From Streptomyces violascens (GTDB taxonomy: Bacteria > Actinomycetota > Actinomycetes > Streptomycetales > Streptomycetaceae): DNA of 64,000 nt. A model generated the notes under the pieces. The model saw only the letters and a program-made list of their open reading frames with translations. It was not told the DNA's origin and made no database searches. The translations under genes and the position numbers were made by a program. Of the stretch, positions 7,921 through 16,508 are shown in pieces (positions within the stretch are counted from its first letter, which is position 1; every line of letters begins with the position of its first letter). The stretch is taken from the NCBI RefSeq assembly GCF_014649955.1, contig NZ_BMUA01000018.1:107234-171233 (forward strand), given 5' to 3'.

Positions 7921-8392
7921 GCGCTTCCTTCGGCTCTGAGGGTGTCCTGTGGTCGGGCACAGGACCGGCTGTCACTCAGGTAAGAGGCCGTGGCCTTGAA
8001 GCTCCAGGGGTTGTTGCACAAGATCACCTGGTTGGGCCCGTGCCTTCACCGGGGAAACGTTTTGACTGCTGCCAAACATAGTGATACTCGGCGTTGGGTT
8101 TTCAGTGGTTCGGTGTTGGGGTTTCAGTTGGGTGTTTTGGCTGTTCCCGTGAGTGCTGCTGAAGTTGGGGTGCTGTGTTGGCGGTGAAGGGTGGCGCCGA
8201 ATGTTGGTGAAGGTGTGGCGCCGATCATGTGGGGCAGTGAGTTGGGGCGTCTCAGTTGGCTCTGCCGTTGTGAGCCGAAGTCCCCTTTGTGAAGGCTCCG
8301 TATCCGGTGCTGATGGCGGACAGCGTGCTGGTGTCCCGTCGTAGGCGCCGCAGGGTGGGCCGCCGCATCCCCGCGGCTCTGCCACGCAAAAC
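7921..8392. other. Gene-free, T/G-rich stretch
   Basis: No gene can be supported. At 8090-8260 the top strand is again T/G-rich, with the same composition as repeat RC but not its sequence. Around 8007-8028 the text GGGTTGTTGCACAAGATCAC resembles the end of a transposable element, but I found no partner end nearby. Confidence 0.4.
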
Positions 8393-8428
8393 GGACGCGC
8401 CCACTCCCCGCGGGGAGTGGGCGCGTCC
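8393..8428 (-). terminator. Perfect 36-base palindrome, terminator of the YhgE-like gene
   Basis: The 18-base arm GGACGCGCCCACTCCCCG is followed directly by its exact reverse complement, giving a stem without unpaired bases. It lies 18 bases beyond the stop of the minus-strand gene ending at 8447. The downstream TTTTGCGTGGCAG sequence on the minus strand gives a short T run. Confidence 0.8.
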
Positions 8429-8446
8429 GCTGTCGCAGCGAGACGG

Positions 8447-9754
8447 TCAGACCGCCGCGGACTCCGGCTCCACGTCGATGGACTTCGCCGACTGCGGGAC
8501 CCGGTGCAGGCCCTTGCGGTCGTAGAAACGCGTGAGGCCGAAGCCGAAGAGCAGGGTGGCGACCAGGGCGATGCCCAGGGAGACCCAGGCGCGGGTCAGG
8601 CCGGCGTCGGCCTGGGCGTCGTAGTAGAGGATCGAGCGCAGGCCGCCGGTGATCTGCCGCAGCGGCTCGAACTCCGAGAGCACCCGGAAGAAGTCGGGCA
8701 GCGCCTGCAGTGGCACCGTCGATCCCGAGGACGGGACGGCCATCGCGACGAAGATGATCGTCGAGAGCAGCATGCCCGGGGTGCCGAAGGCGCGCAGCAG
8801 GGCCAGGGCGCCGATGCCGACGACGGCGATGGTGGCCACGGAGTAGACCCACAGCAGGCCGAGGTGGGAGGCGTCCATGCCGAGAACGCCCACCGTGGCG
8901 AGCTCGACCAGGGAGCCCATGACAAGGGAGAGGCCGACCATGAGGACGGAGTCGATGGCCAGGGTGCGCACCCGGCTCGTGCGGCGCAGGGGGTTGCGCT
9001 GACGGAAGGGCCCGTAGTCGGTGTGCAGGTAGCCGAGGAAGGTGTCGACCTGGGAGATGAGCGCGTTGGCGCCGAGCATGCCGCAGACGACCAGGACCAG
9101 GGCGTAGTAGAAGGCGCTCAGGCCCATGGCGCTGTGGGTGCCGAGCGGGTGGCCGTCGGTGACCTGGACGCTCACGGGGTCGGCGAGCATCAGCTGGGCG
9201 GCCGGGGCAAGCTTGGCGCCCTGGGCGTTCGCCTGCTTGAGGAGCTCCGTGCCGAGCTGGGCGGAGGCGCCGTGGGCGGCCTTCTGGGTCGCCTGGCTTG
9301 CCATGGAAGAGCCGAAGCTGCCGGCCGACTGGTTGGTGAGCACCGTGATCGTCGGCCGGACGGCCTTCGTCTGCTGCGGGCTGACCAGTCCCGTCAGCGA
9401 GGCGGTAAAGTTCTCCGGCACGACGATCGCGCCGAAGAGCTTGCCCTGGCCGATCCGCTTGTCGGCCTCTTCCTTGCCGAGGACCTGCCAGTCGAAGCTG
9501 TCGTTGCCCTCCGCGGACTTCTTGACCCCGGAGACGACCTGGTCACCGGCGTTGAGGCGCTTGCCCTTGGCGACGACGGCACCCTTGTCCTCGTTCACCA
9601 GGGCGACGGGCAGGTCGCGCAGATGACCCTTGGGGTTGACGTTGCCGCCCACGTAGAGGAGGGAGAACAGGGCGGCGATCACCGCGAGGATGAGGCCCGA
9701 GCCGATCCACAGCCGCGGACTGCGGAGCGCGGAGGAGGGCGGAGGGGAAGACAT
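8447..9754 (-). CDS. YhgE/Pip-type (DUF3533) membrane protein
   Basis: This 435-residue protein has one N-terminal membrane helix (LWIGSGLILAVIAALFSLLYVG) and then a large external domain with the family signature LRDLPVALVNEDKGA. A KLFGAIVVPENFTASLTGL segment follows, and then five to six C-terminal helices. This is the layout of YhgE/Pip proteins and DUF3533 permease-like proteins related to the phage infection protein and ABC-2-type exporters. They are thought to move or sense lipophilic compounds; in actinobacteria they often sit beside a MerR or TetR regulator and give solvent or drug tolerance. The ATG at 9754 (MSSPPPSS) is chosen over the longer frame. It is divergent from the MerR gene and probably its target. 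Confidence 0.85.
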   Translation of the reverse strand: MSSPPPSSALRSPRLWIGSGLILAVIAALFSLLYVGGNVNPKGHLRDLPVALVNEDKGAVVAKGKRLNAGDQVVSGVKKSAEGNDSFDWQVLGKEEADKRIGQGKLFGAIVVPENFTASLTGLVSPQQTKAVRPTITVLTNQSAGSFGSSMASQATQKAAHGASAQLGTELLKQANAQGAKLAPAAQLMLADPVSVQVTDGHPLGTHSAMGLSAFYYALVLVVCGMLGANALISQVDTFLGYLHTDYGPFRQRNPLRRTSRVRTLAIDSVLMVGLSLVMGSLVELATVGVLGMDASHLGLLWVYSVATIAVVGIGALALLRAFGTPGMLLSTIIFVAMAVPSSGSTVPLQALPDFFRVLSEFEPLRQITGGLRSILYYDAQADAGLTRAWVSLGIALVATLLFGFGLTRFYDRKGLHRVPQSAKSIDVEPESAAV

Positions 9755-9786
9755 GAACGCTCCGGTTCGATCACACAGAGTAACTA

Positions 9787-9801
9787 GATACTTAAGGTAT
9801 C
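9787..9801. promoter_or_regulatory. MerR-type operator in the divergent promoter
   Basis: GATACTTAAGGTATC is a near-perfect dyad (arms GATAC/GTATC, core TTAAG). It lies in the 130 bases between the divergent YhgE-like and MerR genes. MerR regulators bind such dyads between promoter elements. It lies 33 bases upstream of the YhgE-like start, so that gene is the likely target. Confidence 0.6.
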
Positions 9802-9885
9802 CAGTGCTGGACAGTGACAATATCGGATAAGGACGTCCGATCGCGACCGCGGGGTACCCGGCCACTTCGCCGACGAGGAAGCTGC

Positions 9886-10551
9886 ATGAAGATCTCGGAG
9901 CTCAGTCGAACGACCGGCGTGCCGGTCGCCAGCATCAAGTACTTCCGTCGGGAAGGCCTGCTGCCGGCAGGCCGGGCAACGGCCGCCACGCTGGCCGAGT
10001 ACGGGGACGAGCACGTCCAGCGCCTGCGGCTGATCAAGGCACTGACCACCCTGGGCGGTCTGTCCATCGCCGCCACCCGCGAGGTCCTGGCGGCGGTCGA
10101 CCGGGCCGACAGCGCCGACGGCACCCTCAAGGCGATCAGCTACGCCCTGCCGGTGCCCGTCGCCCAGGCCCCGGCCTGCGGCGCGGACGAGGAAGCGGCG
10201 GCCGACGCGGCCGCGGCGGCGGACGTCTCCGGCCTGATCGCGGCGATGGACTGGCGGATCCCCGGCACCTCGCCGCACGTCCGCGGTCTGACCACGGCGC
10301 TCCGGGAACTCCGGCGCCTCGACGCGGACTACCGCCCCGAGCGCCTCGTCGCCTACGCGGAGCTGGCCCGCTCCATTGCCCGGCTGGACCTGGAGCGCGC
10401 GGCCGCCTTCGAGGACTCGCCGACCCTGGCTGAGCAGGCGGTCGTCGTCCTGGCCCTCTCCGGCCCCATGCTCGAACTGCTGCGCCGCCTGGCCCAGGAG
10501 GACCAGGTCCGCCGCCGGACGACGTTCGAGGACGCCGACGCCAGCGCATAG
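9886..10551 (+). CDS. MerR-family transcriptional regulator
   Basis: The N-terminal MerR winged helix is clear: MKISELSRTTGVPVASIKYFRREGLL, followed by the arm with HVQRLRLIKALTTLGGLSI. After the dimerisation helix comes an Ala-rich linker and an all-helical C-terminal half (about residues 120-221) of unknown ligand. The start at 9886 has GACGAGGA eight bases upstream, and the conserved HTH begins at residue 1. It is transcribed away from the YhgE-like membrane protein and probably controls it. It resembles MerR regulators of efflux or solvent response, and the inducer is not deducible. Confidence 0.85.
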   Translation: MKISELSRTTGVPVASIKYFRREGLLPAGRATAATLAEYGDEHVQRLRLIKALTTLGGLSIAATREVLAAVDRADSADGTLKAISYALPVPVAQAPACGADEEAAADAAAAADVSGLIAAMDWRIPGTSPHVRGLTTALRELRRLDADYRPERLVAYAELARSIARLDLERAAAFEDSPTLAEQAVVVLALSGPMLELLRRLAQEDQVRRRTTFEDADASA

Positions 10552-11179
10552 CGCCCGACGCCGCCCGCGCGGCCCCGGTGCGCGGGAGGTCCGCGCGGTG
10601 CGTGATGGGTTCTCAGTTCCCGCTGCCGGCTGTGGGCGGTCCCTCGGCGGGGAACAGGATAGGGCTGATGGCGGGCAAGGCCGGGTTCGTACCCTCACTG
10701 TCCTGCCGGACCCACCACACCCCGCACGGTTCGGGTGGAGCACCCAGCCGGTCCGCCGGCGGACGGGTTCGAGGTCGCGTACGTCGCCCCGGACGGCTCG
10801 GTTTTGCGGCGTCCGCTGGTGCCTGGACCGCGTTTAGGGCCTGTGCGATGGATCAGTTCGGTGCCGCGCGATAGAGCTGGGCATGCACTCCGACGGTCCG
10901 CAGCAACCGGACAGCCGCGACCCGCTGGTGGCGCGGACGGCCCTCCGCCAGGAGCTGGCGCAGCAGCTCAAACAGGGCCCCGCAACGGCGTCGGGGCCCT
11001 GCTCACGCTGCACGTACTGGGCAAGCGCCGCAACGCCCGCCGCAGAGGACGAGGCCCTGGACACGGACGGAACCCGCCGCGCCCGCGCGTTCATGTGCGT
11101 CTGCCGTGCCGCTGCTACGGCTTCCGGCGCTGGGCTCCGGCGCTCGTGTGCCCGCGTCGGCCGTCCGCCCGGTTCACGG
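10552..11179 (+). other. Gene-poor stretch with a possible small CxxC protein remnant
   Basis: The only coding-like text begins at ATG 10883 (MHSDGPQQPDSRDPLVARTA). It includes QELAQQLKQGPATASGPCSRC and GTRRARAFMCVC, a pattern of small CxxC proteins seen in Streptomyces accessory DNA. The frame then runs on antisense to the next gene without a stop until 11878, so the 3' end is doubtful. A second scrap at 10735-10830 (FEVAYVAPDGSVLRRPL) also looks partly coding. I would not call either a gene. Confidence 0.3.
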
Positions 11180-12421
11180 CTACTGCTCCGGGAACTCGTT
11201 GAACCGGAAGTCCCGCCGGTTCCATTGGGGCTGCGGATCCGCCATCGCTGCTTCGCAGACCTCCGCCACGCGCGACCAGTGGAGAATGATCTCCTTTCTG
11301 CCGCGGCCCTCGTCGTCGGCATTCATGTATGCCCCGTCGTACCCGTCCTGCAGGATGGAGTCCATCAGGAAGGTGCCGGCCGGGTAGTTTCTCGCTTCCT
11401 TGACCATCGTGGCTTTGGCGTCTCCGCCGATATGCCCGGCGTCTGCTGTTTTGCCATAGATCTCAAGGAGCCTGATGGGCTGTGTCAGGGTGATCTGCAG
11501 GAGGTTGTTCCCTTCATCCTCCATGTACCCGATCGAGACGTTGGCCGGGGTGCCCAGGTAACAGGCCCCCCATTCGCCGTTGGTGTGGTAGGTCGCGGCC
11601 GCTGCTATCAGTGCCTCACCGCTCTCCCAGTCGCCGCCCTTGAAGGCGATGGTGCCTGCGTCCAGTGTGTGGGTCCGGAACTGGAGGTCGATCTCCTGCT
11701 CCGCTGCCGGCGCGTTCATCCGCTGCACAGCCGGCTCCGTTGCGGCACGCCGCGCGGTGGTCTCGTCCCGGCTGTCGGTGAGCAGCTGCAAGGAAGCCGG
11801 GCCGCGCATCGCGCGCGTGGCATTGGCCTCCGCTTCGCGTTCGAAGCGGTCGGAGGGGTCGGAGACTTTGAGACCTGACCCGTTGTCGGTTCCGGCCACG
11901 GGCCCCTGGCGCTGCTGGATGACATGGGTCAGCTCGTGGGCGAGGGTGTGCTTGTCGTCGCCGCCGTCGCCGATGACGACATGGTTGCCGCTGGTGTAGG
12001 CGCGGGCACCGACTTCGGCGGCCGACGCCTTCGCGGCGGAATCATTGTGAACGCGGACGTCGGAGAAGTCGGCGCCGAGCCGGGTCTCCATGTCCGCGCG
12101 CGTGGCGTCGTCGAGGGGACGACCGCTGCTGCGCAAGACATTGTGGACGACGGACCGCTGCACCACGGGTGCTGTCTGCTCGACCTGCTGGTGACCGCAC
12201 CCGGCCCCGTGCCGGTGCTGCTCTTGGGCTCCGGAAGGACCGGCGTTGCGGAGCATCTGCACGACAGCCGCATTGCCCACGGTGCTCTGCAGAGCACGTA
12301 GACCCTGCGGCGATAACGGGCCTGGTTGTGAACGGGCGGCTGCTACTTCCCGCGTGACTTCGGAGGCCCGATTGGATTTTCCCCCGTTGCCCGTCCTTGT
12401 TTCTCCGCCCTGTGCCCGCAC
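11180..12421 (-). CDS. DUF4157 (eCIS-associated) protein with a putative ADP-ribosyltransferase-like C-terminal domain
   Basis: 413 residues. Residues ~1-85 are a disordered leader with LSPQGLRALQSTVGNAAVVQ, seen before DUF4157 domains. Residues ~88-205 are DUF4157: RPLDDATRADMETRLGADFS, DVRVHNDSAA and AYTSGNHVVIG. The zincin motif HELTH is at 162-166, and FEREAEAN at 193-200 may give the third ligand. Known biology: DUF4157 proteins occur with extracellular contractile injection systems (eCIS). Residues ~245-395 are a separate domain. FRTHTLDAGTIAFKGGD, then GACYLGTPANVSIGYM, then LQDGYDGAYMN and RKEIILHW recall the strand-helix order of ADP-ribosyltransferases (Y..T, GYDG, catalytic E). That assignment is inference. 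The GTG start at 12421 has GGGGG before it. No eCIS sheath or tail genes are in the window. Confidence 0.75.
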   Translation of the reverse strand: MRAQGGETRTGNGGKSNRASEVTREVAAARSQPGPLSPQGLRALQSTVGNAAVVQMLRNAGPSGAQEQHRHGAGCGHQQVEQTAPVVQRSVVHNVLRSSGRPLDDATRADMETRLGADFSDVRVHNDSAAKASAAEVGARAYTSGNHVVIGDGGDDKHTLAHELTHVIQQRQGPVAGTDNGSGLKVSDPSDRFEREAEANATRAMRGPASLQLLTDSRDETTARRAATEPAVQRMNAPAAEQEIDLQFRTHTLDAGTIAFKGGDWESGEALIAAAATYHTNGEWGACYLGTPANVSIGYMEDEGNNLLQITLTQPIRLLEIYGKTADAGHIGGDAKATMVKEARNYPAGTFLMDSILQDGYDGAYMNADDEGRGRKEIILHWSRVAEVCEAAMADPQPQWNRRDFRFNEFPEQ

Positions 12422-12689
12422 CGAGGGCCCCCTTTCCAGAATCGACAGCGTGTACTACCTGGATACAGGAGCGTTGAGCTGCGCGGCGAGGTCCGCGAGG
12501 GCAAGAGCTGGGCGTCTGACCAGGCAAAGGCGCTGATCGGGAGCTTGAGGAGCGACGGGCGGCGGTGCAGGTCCGGGGTGGCCGAACTTGAGGAGCAGAT
12601 CGCCGTGTCGACCCACCGCCTGGAGGCTGAACGGTCGCGGTTGGAGCGGTTGACGGTGACGCGCGAGACCCGTGAAAGAGGCGCCCTGG

Positions 12690-13740
12690 CCGTCGGCCGG
12701 CGCGGCGGTCAACGTCCAGGTGCAGGGGGCTACGGGGAACGTCCCGTCCGTCCTTGTCCTCCCCGTCCCGCGTGGGGGCGACCAGGCCACGCGACTGGCG
12801 GCCGCTGAGAGTGCGTACGACCGTGCCGGTGTTTTTGTCGGCGAGGGTGAGGGCCCACGAGGCGGCCGGTTTGCTGAGCCACCAACGGGGCGCCCACACG
12901 CCTGAATTGGCGTTCGCTCGGGCGGGTGCGTCTGTGTCGATCGCGTTCAGGGCGGAGGCGGGGATGCCGGTAGGGGCGATGTGAAGGGTGTCAGTGCAGG
13001 CGGCGGGTCCGCCGAACCGGTCCACGGTCCAGCCCTTGCCCGGCTCGGCCTGCTTGGGCCTGCCCAGGGCGCGGGTCACCGACGTGCCGCGCACGGTGAC
13101 ACTGAGGACACCGTTCTGCTGCCATGCGACGTAGCCGTCGCCCAGCCGAGCGCTTTGGTGCACGGGCAGCGCGACGTTCCGCTTCGCGGCGGTGTCGTAC
13201 ACCCCCGAAGCCGAACTTCCGCACTCCCAGAGGAGGTTGGATCCATTGGCCTGAAGCGCGGTGATGTCGCAGTCGCTCACGTTCACGGTGCCGACGGTCG
13301 TACCAGTGCGTACGTCGGTGGCGTTCACCGTGCCCTTGTCCCCGCTCTCCACCCACAGGGTCGAGCCGTCGAGGGCGAACGATCGATTGCCCGCATCGGC
13401 CGGAGCCGTGTAGACGGCCTGACCGCTACCCAGGTCGATGACCTGGATACGCGGTTGGTAGGAGGTGGCGTCCTGTGCGTGCACGCGTGCCACGGCGTAG
13501 CGACCCGACGTCTGGAAGGGGTCCTGGGGCCGGTTGTAGGTGTACTGGTCAGCGACCGTTCGGGTGGGCAGTTGCGTCCCGTCGTCGAGGACCTTCACCA
13601 GGCGGCCGCTGGGCAGTCGGTAGGCCAGCCGTCCGTCGCCTGCGGACTTCAGATCCGGGCAGGGGCTCATTCGCAACCTGAGGCGAAGTCACCGGCCGCG
13701 CTTCCGCGGTCCGTGGGCTCGCTGACCGACAGCGGGCCGG
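12690..13740 (-). pseudogene. Remnant of a secreted beta-propeller protein with FlgD-like C-terminal domain
   Basis: The main frame (13676 to about 12720) gives propeller-like strands (YQPRIQVIDLGSGQAVYTAP, STLWVESGDKGTV, DGYVAWQQNGVLSVTVRG). It ends in ASWALTLADKNTGTVVRTLSG. That last segment and the following DGEDKDGR are typical of FlgD-Ig-like tails of Streptomyces exported proteins. At about 12738 one extra C shifts the frame. The neighbouring frame continues correctly with TWTLTAAPADGQGASF. At the 5' end another frame holds LRSQDLTVTGPLSVSEP, apparently the preceding part, separated by a second frameshift at about 13676. The N-terminal signal peptide and most propeller blades are absent. 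Confidence 0.6.
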
Positions 13741-13757
13741 TCACGGTGAGGTCCTGG

Positions 13758-14378
13758 CTACGCAGTCGGGGAATGTGGTCTGTCGGGAGCTGTGGGAGGG
13801 ACAGGTGCTGCCCAGCCGCGCAGGATGACGTCGATGGTTGACCGGAACGCGATGTCGGCTGCGGCGCCGTTGAGGCTGCCGGTGAGTTCGAGGGTCACGA
13901 GTCCGTGGAGGGCGACCCACAGCGAGACGGCGATCCGTGTGGTGTCGCCGGTGAGGAGGTGGTCGGCCACAGCGCGGTCGATCGCCGCGACCAGCGGCCG
14001 TACCGGATCGTGGTCGCCGACCCGGGTCGAGGGTGCGAAGGACTGCGCGCCGCCGAACAACACGGTGTACAGGTGGCGGTGTTCACGTCCCCAGTGGCGA
14101 TAGGCCGCGGCCAGCGCGTCCAGGTCCTTGAGGGCGTTCTCCGCGCGGGGAACCGCCGTCAGGTGCTGGAACAGGCCCGCGACCGCCTGGTCGCGCACCT
14201 CGCTGACCAGGCCGTCCTTCCCGTTGAACAGCGTGTACACCGCGGCTGTCGACGTGCCGGCGGCGGTGGCCAGCGCGCGCACCGTGACCGACTCCTGGGG
14301 GCGGGTGGTGAACATCTCGGTCGCGCAAGCCACGAGGCGTTCTCTGACGGCGGCGTCGTTCGTTCTCGGTCTTCCCAC
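13758..14378 (-). CDS. TetR-family regulator
   Basis: 206 residues. The N-terminal HTH is SVTVRALATAAGTSTAAVYTLFNGKDGLVSEV, with the canonical helix-turn-helix AVYTLF. The C-terminal half (HWGREHRHLYTVLFGG, then WVALHGLVTLELTG) is the TetR_C_13/WHG type ligand pocket. The start ATG at 14378 reads MGRPRTNDAAVRERL, the usual N-terminus. It is divergent from the hydrolase gene at 14446, and two palindromes lie between them, so it probably represses both. The ligand is unknown. Confidence 0.85.
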   Translation of the reverse strand: MGRPRTNDAAVRERLVACATEMFTTRPQESVTVRALATAAGTSTAAVYTLFNGKDGLVSEVRDQAVAGLFQHLTAVPRAENALKDLDALAAAYRHWGREHRHLYTVLFGGAQSFAPSTRVGDHDPVRPLVAAIDRAVADHLLTGDTTRIAVSLWVALHGLVTLELTGSLNGAAADIAFRSTIDVILRGWAAPVPPTAPDRPHSPTA

Positions 14379-14406
14379 AGGAGCAGTTTAGCCGCACTGA
14401 TAACAT

Positions 14407-14431
14407 CGTTTCAAAACGACGTTTTAAAACG
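14407..14431. promoter_or_regulatory. Twin palindromic operators for the TetR regulator
   Basis: CGTTTCAAAACG (14407-14418, one central mismatch) and the perfect palindrome CGTTTTAAAACG (14420-14431) lie one base apart. They are 15 to 39 bases upstream of the hydrolase start and 29 to 53 upstream of the TetR start. The spacing suits two TetR dimers binding side by side. Confidence 0.75.
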
Positions 14432-14445
14432 CTGGGGGAAGTGTC

Positions 14446-15775
14446 ATGCCACCATCCGTCATACGTTCCTTGCGCTTTACCGGCCGTCTGCTGGCGGCTG
14501 CCGCCCTGGTGGCCGGGCCGGCCGCCCTCTTCCTCGCACTGATCGTGGCGACCGATGGCCGGGGATCAGGCCTCGCCGCATGGTCCGCAACCGTGGGGGT
14601 CGCGGTGGTCGTAGCGCTGTGGCGGGGCCGCCGCCGTTCGTGGCGGGGGCGGCTGGTGCCCTTCCTGCCGGTGTTGGTCGCAGCGGCCCTGACACTGTCG
14701 GTGTGCGTCCCGACCGTCCCGACGACGCGCCGCTACCCGCCCGCCCTGTCGTTCGTGGCGACCGAGCACTGGCGCCTGTCCACCGGCAGCAGGGTCGCGG
14801 TCTACCACTACCCGCCCACCGGCCACAGCCCCCGGCGCGGCGTGCCGCTCGTCTACCTCAACGGCGGGCCGGTGCGCGGCATCTCGCTCCTCGACCACCA
14901 CTTCCTGCAGCGGCTCGCGGGACAGGGCTACGACGTCTACGCCTACGAGCAGGCCGGCGGTGGACGCAGCGACCTGCTGCCCATGAACCAGTACGCGATC
15001 ACCCGATCCGTTGAGGATCTCGGTGCCTTCGCCGGCAGGTTCGGCACGGGCGGCGTCGACGTCCTGGGATTCTCGGCGGGCGCGGTCGTGCTCACCCGCG
15101 CCTTGGCCGACCCGGCTGTCGCCGTCCACCTGCACCGGGCGGTCATCGCCGGGACCGATGGACGGCCCGACCGCCCGGATCGCGGGGAACAAGGGCGGAC
15201 CGTCCGCGCGCGGCATCGCACCGGCCATGACCGGGCCGCGCTCCACACATGTCCCGCGGTACGCGGTCGCGTTCGGCCTCATGCGGCTCGGACTGCTCAG
15301 CCCGGACAACGGGCTGACAGGGCAGGCGGAAGGGGACAATGCCTTCACCGCCGCCGATCTCGGCAGCGACACCGCGTCCGGCTACTGCGCGCGGGACGCA
15401 CACCGCATCCCCGTCGAGGACACGGCGGCCAACTTCACCTTCAGCGCCGCCGCGAGCCTCCGCATCCAGCAGACAGTCATGGACTCACCCTCCATCGCCC
15501 CTCAGCTGAGCCGTTCCCGGACACCCGCCATGCTGATGATCGCCGAATGCTCCTCCCAGATCCGGCAATGGGAGACGACCGTCCTCGCGGAGGACCCCGC
15601 CGTCCAGCGAACCCAGTACATGCCCGGCGTCGGCCACCACATGTGGAACGGTCTGGGCGACAACGACCAACGAGCAGCGGCCGTCATCACCGCATTCCTC
15701 CAGGACAAACCCGCCCCTCTGCTCAACTACCCCACCCGAGCAGACATCCCGGCCTTCCTCCGCGACCACAGGTGA
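14446..15775 (+). pseudogene. Membrane-anchored alpha/beta hydrolase, frameshifted
   Basis: The N-terminus has two to three hydrophobic helices (LLAAAALVAGPAALFLALIV, then a segment ending LTLSVCV). An alpha/beta hydrolase domain follows: VPLVYLNGGPVRG (oxyanion region), GYDVYAYEQAGGGRSD and the nucleophile elbow VLGFSAGAVV. At about 15156, in GGGACCGATGG, one extra base shifts the frame. The correct continuation (GPMDGPTARIAGNKGG through MPGVGHHMWNG with the catalytic His, then to the stop at 15775) is in the next frame. Without the indel the protein would be about 443 residues. It is controlled by the divergent TetR gene. Either a decayed gene or a one-base sequence error. Confidence 0.75.
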
Positions 15776-16508
15776 GCAAGCCCGCGAACGTGCAGAGCGA
15801 GCCGGGCCTGTGACGGCCGGCTGCCTCCGCAGTTCGCGATGATGAGGCAGAGGATCTTCGATACTGCAATCAGATCGGCTGGATCGCGACCTTCAACGGC
15901 ACCGCGACTGAGACCGGTCGCACGGTGCGCGTGGAGGGCTGGGAACACGACCGAGTGCGCCGTGCCGGGCGACCAGCAGAAAAACCGGGCAAGCCTCCCG
16001 CATCTGGGGGTCAAGCCGGGCCATCAGGCCGATCGTGGCCCTTCGGGTCCCTGCGAGGGTGGCGAGTTCTCCGCTGGTTTCGTCCTGACAGGTTGGCGTG
16101 CGCTGGGAGCTCTACGCCTGGCTGTGAGGTCACGGCTCTGCGGCCCGATGGCGTGGGCTCCCGTCCGGCTACCGCCTGCCGCTCGACCGGTGCGGGAGCG
16201 GACCGTTGTGCGTCCGCTCCTGCCGTCGCACTCCCTCGGGGCTGCCTGAGACGCCGGCCGAGGCGTCGGCCGCATAGCCGAAGAGCAGGTCAACCGGGCA
16301 TATCCGGCCATGTACCGCATGGCGAGAAAGATCACCACTCTGTGCGATTGCGATACCGCTGTCGGTGTTCGGCGGTAGCGTGCCGTCGCTGGCGTGATGG
16401 CCCATCAGATCGGCTGCTGGAACAGGCACGCTGAGCAGCACAGACGCAGTCTGTGACTTCCCGGTTGCCCGCAGGGGCCTCGTGCGGGCCCAGCAGGAGG
16501 GGATCATC
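15776..16508. other. Gene-free stretch
   Basis: No supportable gene is visible. A short coding-like relic without a start (DLRYCNQIGWIATFNGT, near 15850-15905, plus strand) ends in unrelated sequence. The last 20 bases contain the ribosome site of the next gene. Confidence 0.4.

Noticed and set aside
8000..8090. End of a complete IS element (GTTGTTGCACAAGATCAC)
   Set aside because: No second end and no transposase nearby.
12042..12690. C-terminal part of the 13676-12042 minus-strand frame as protein
   Set aside because: After the frameshift near 12738 the text is antisense or off-frame to the DUF4157 gene and Arg/Pro-rich shadow sequence.
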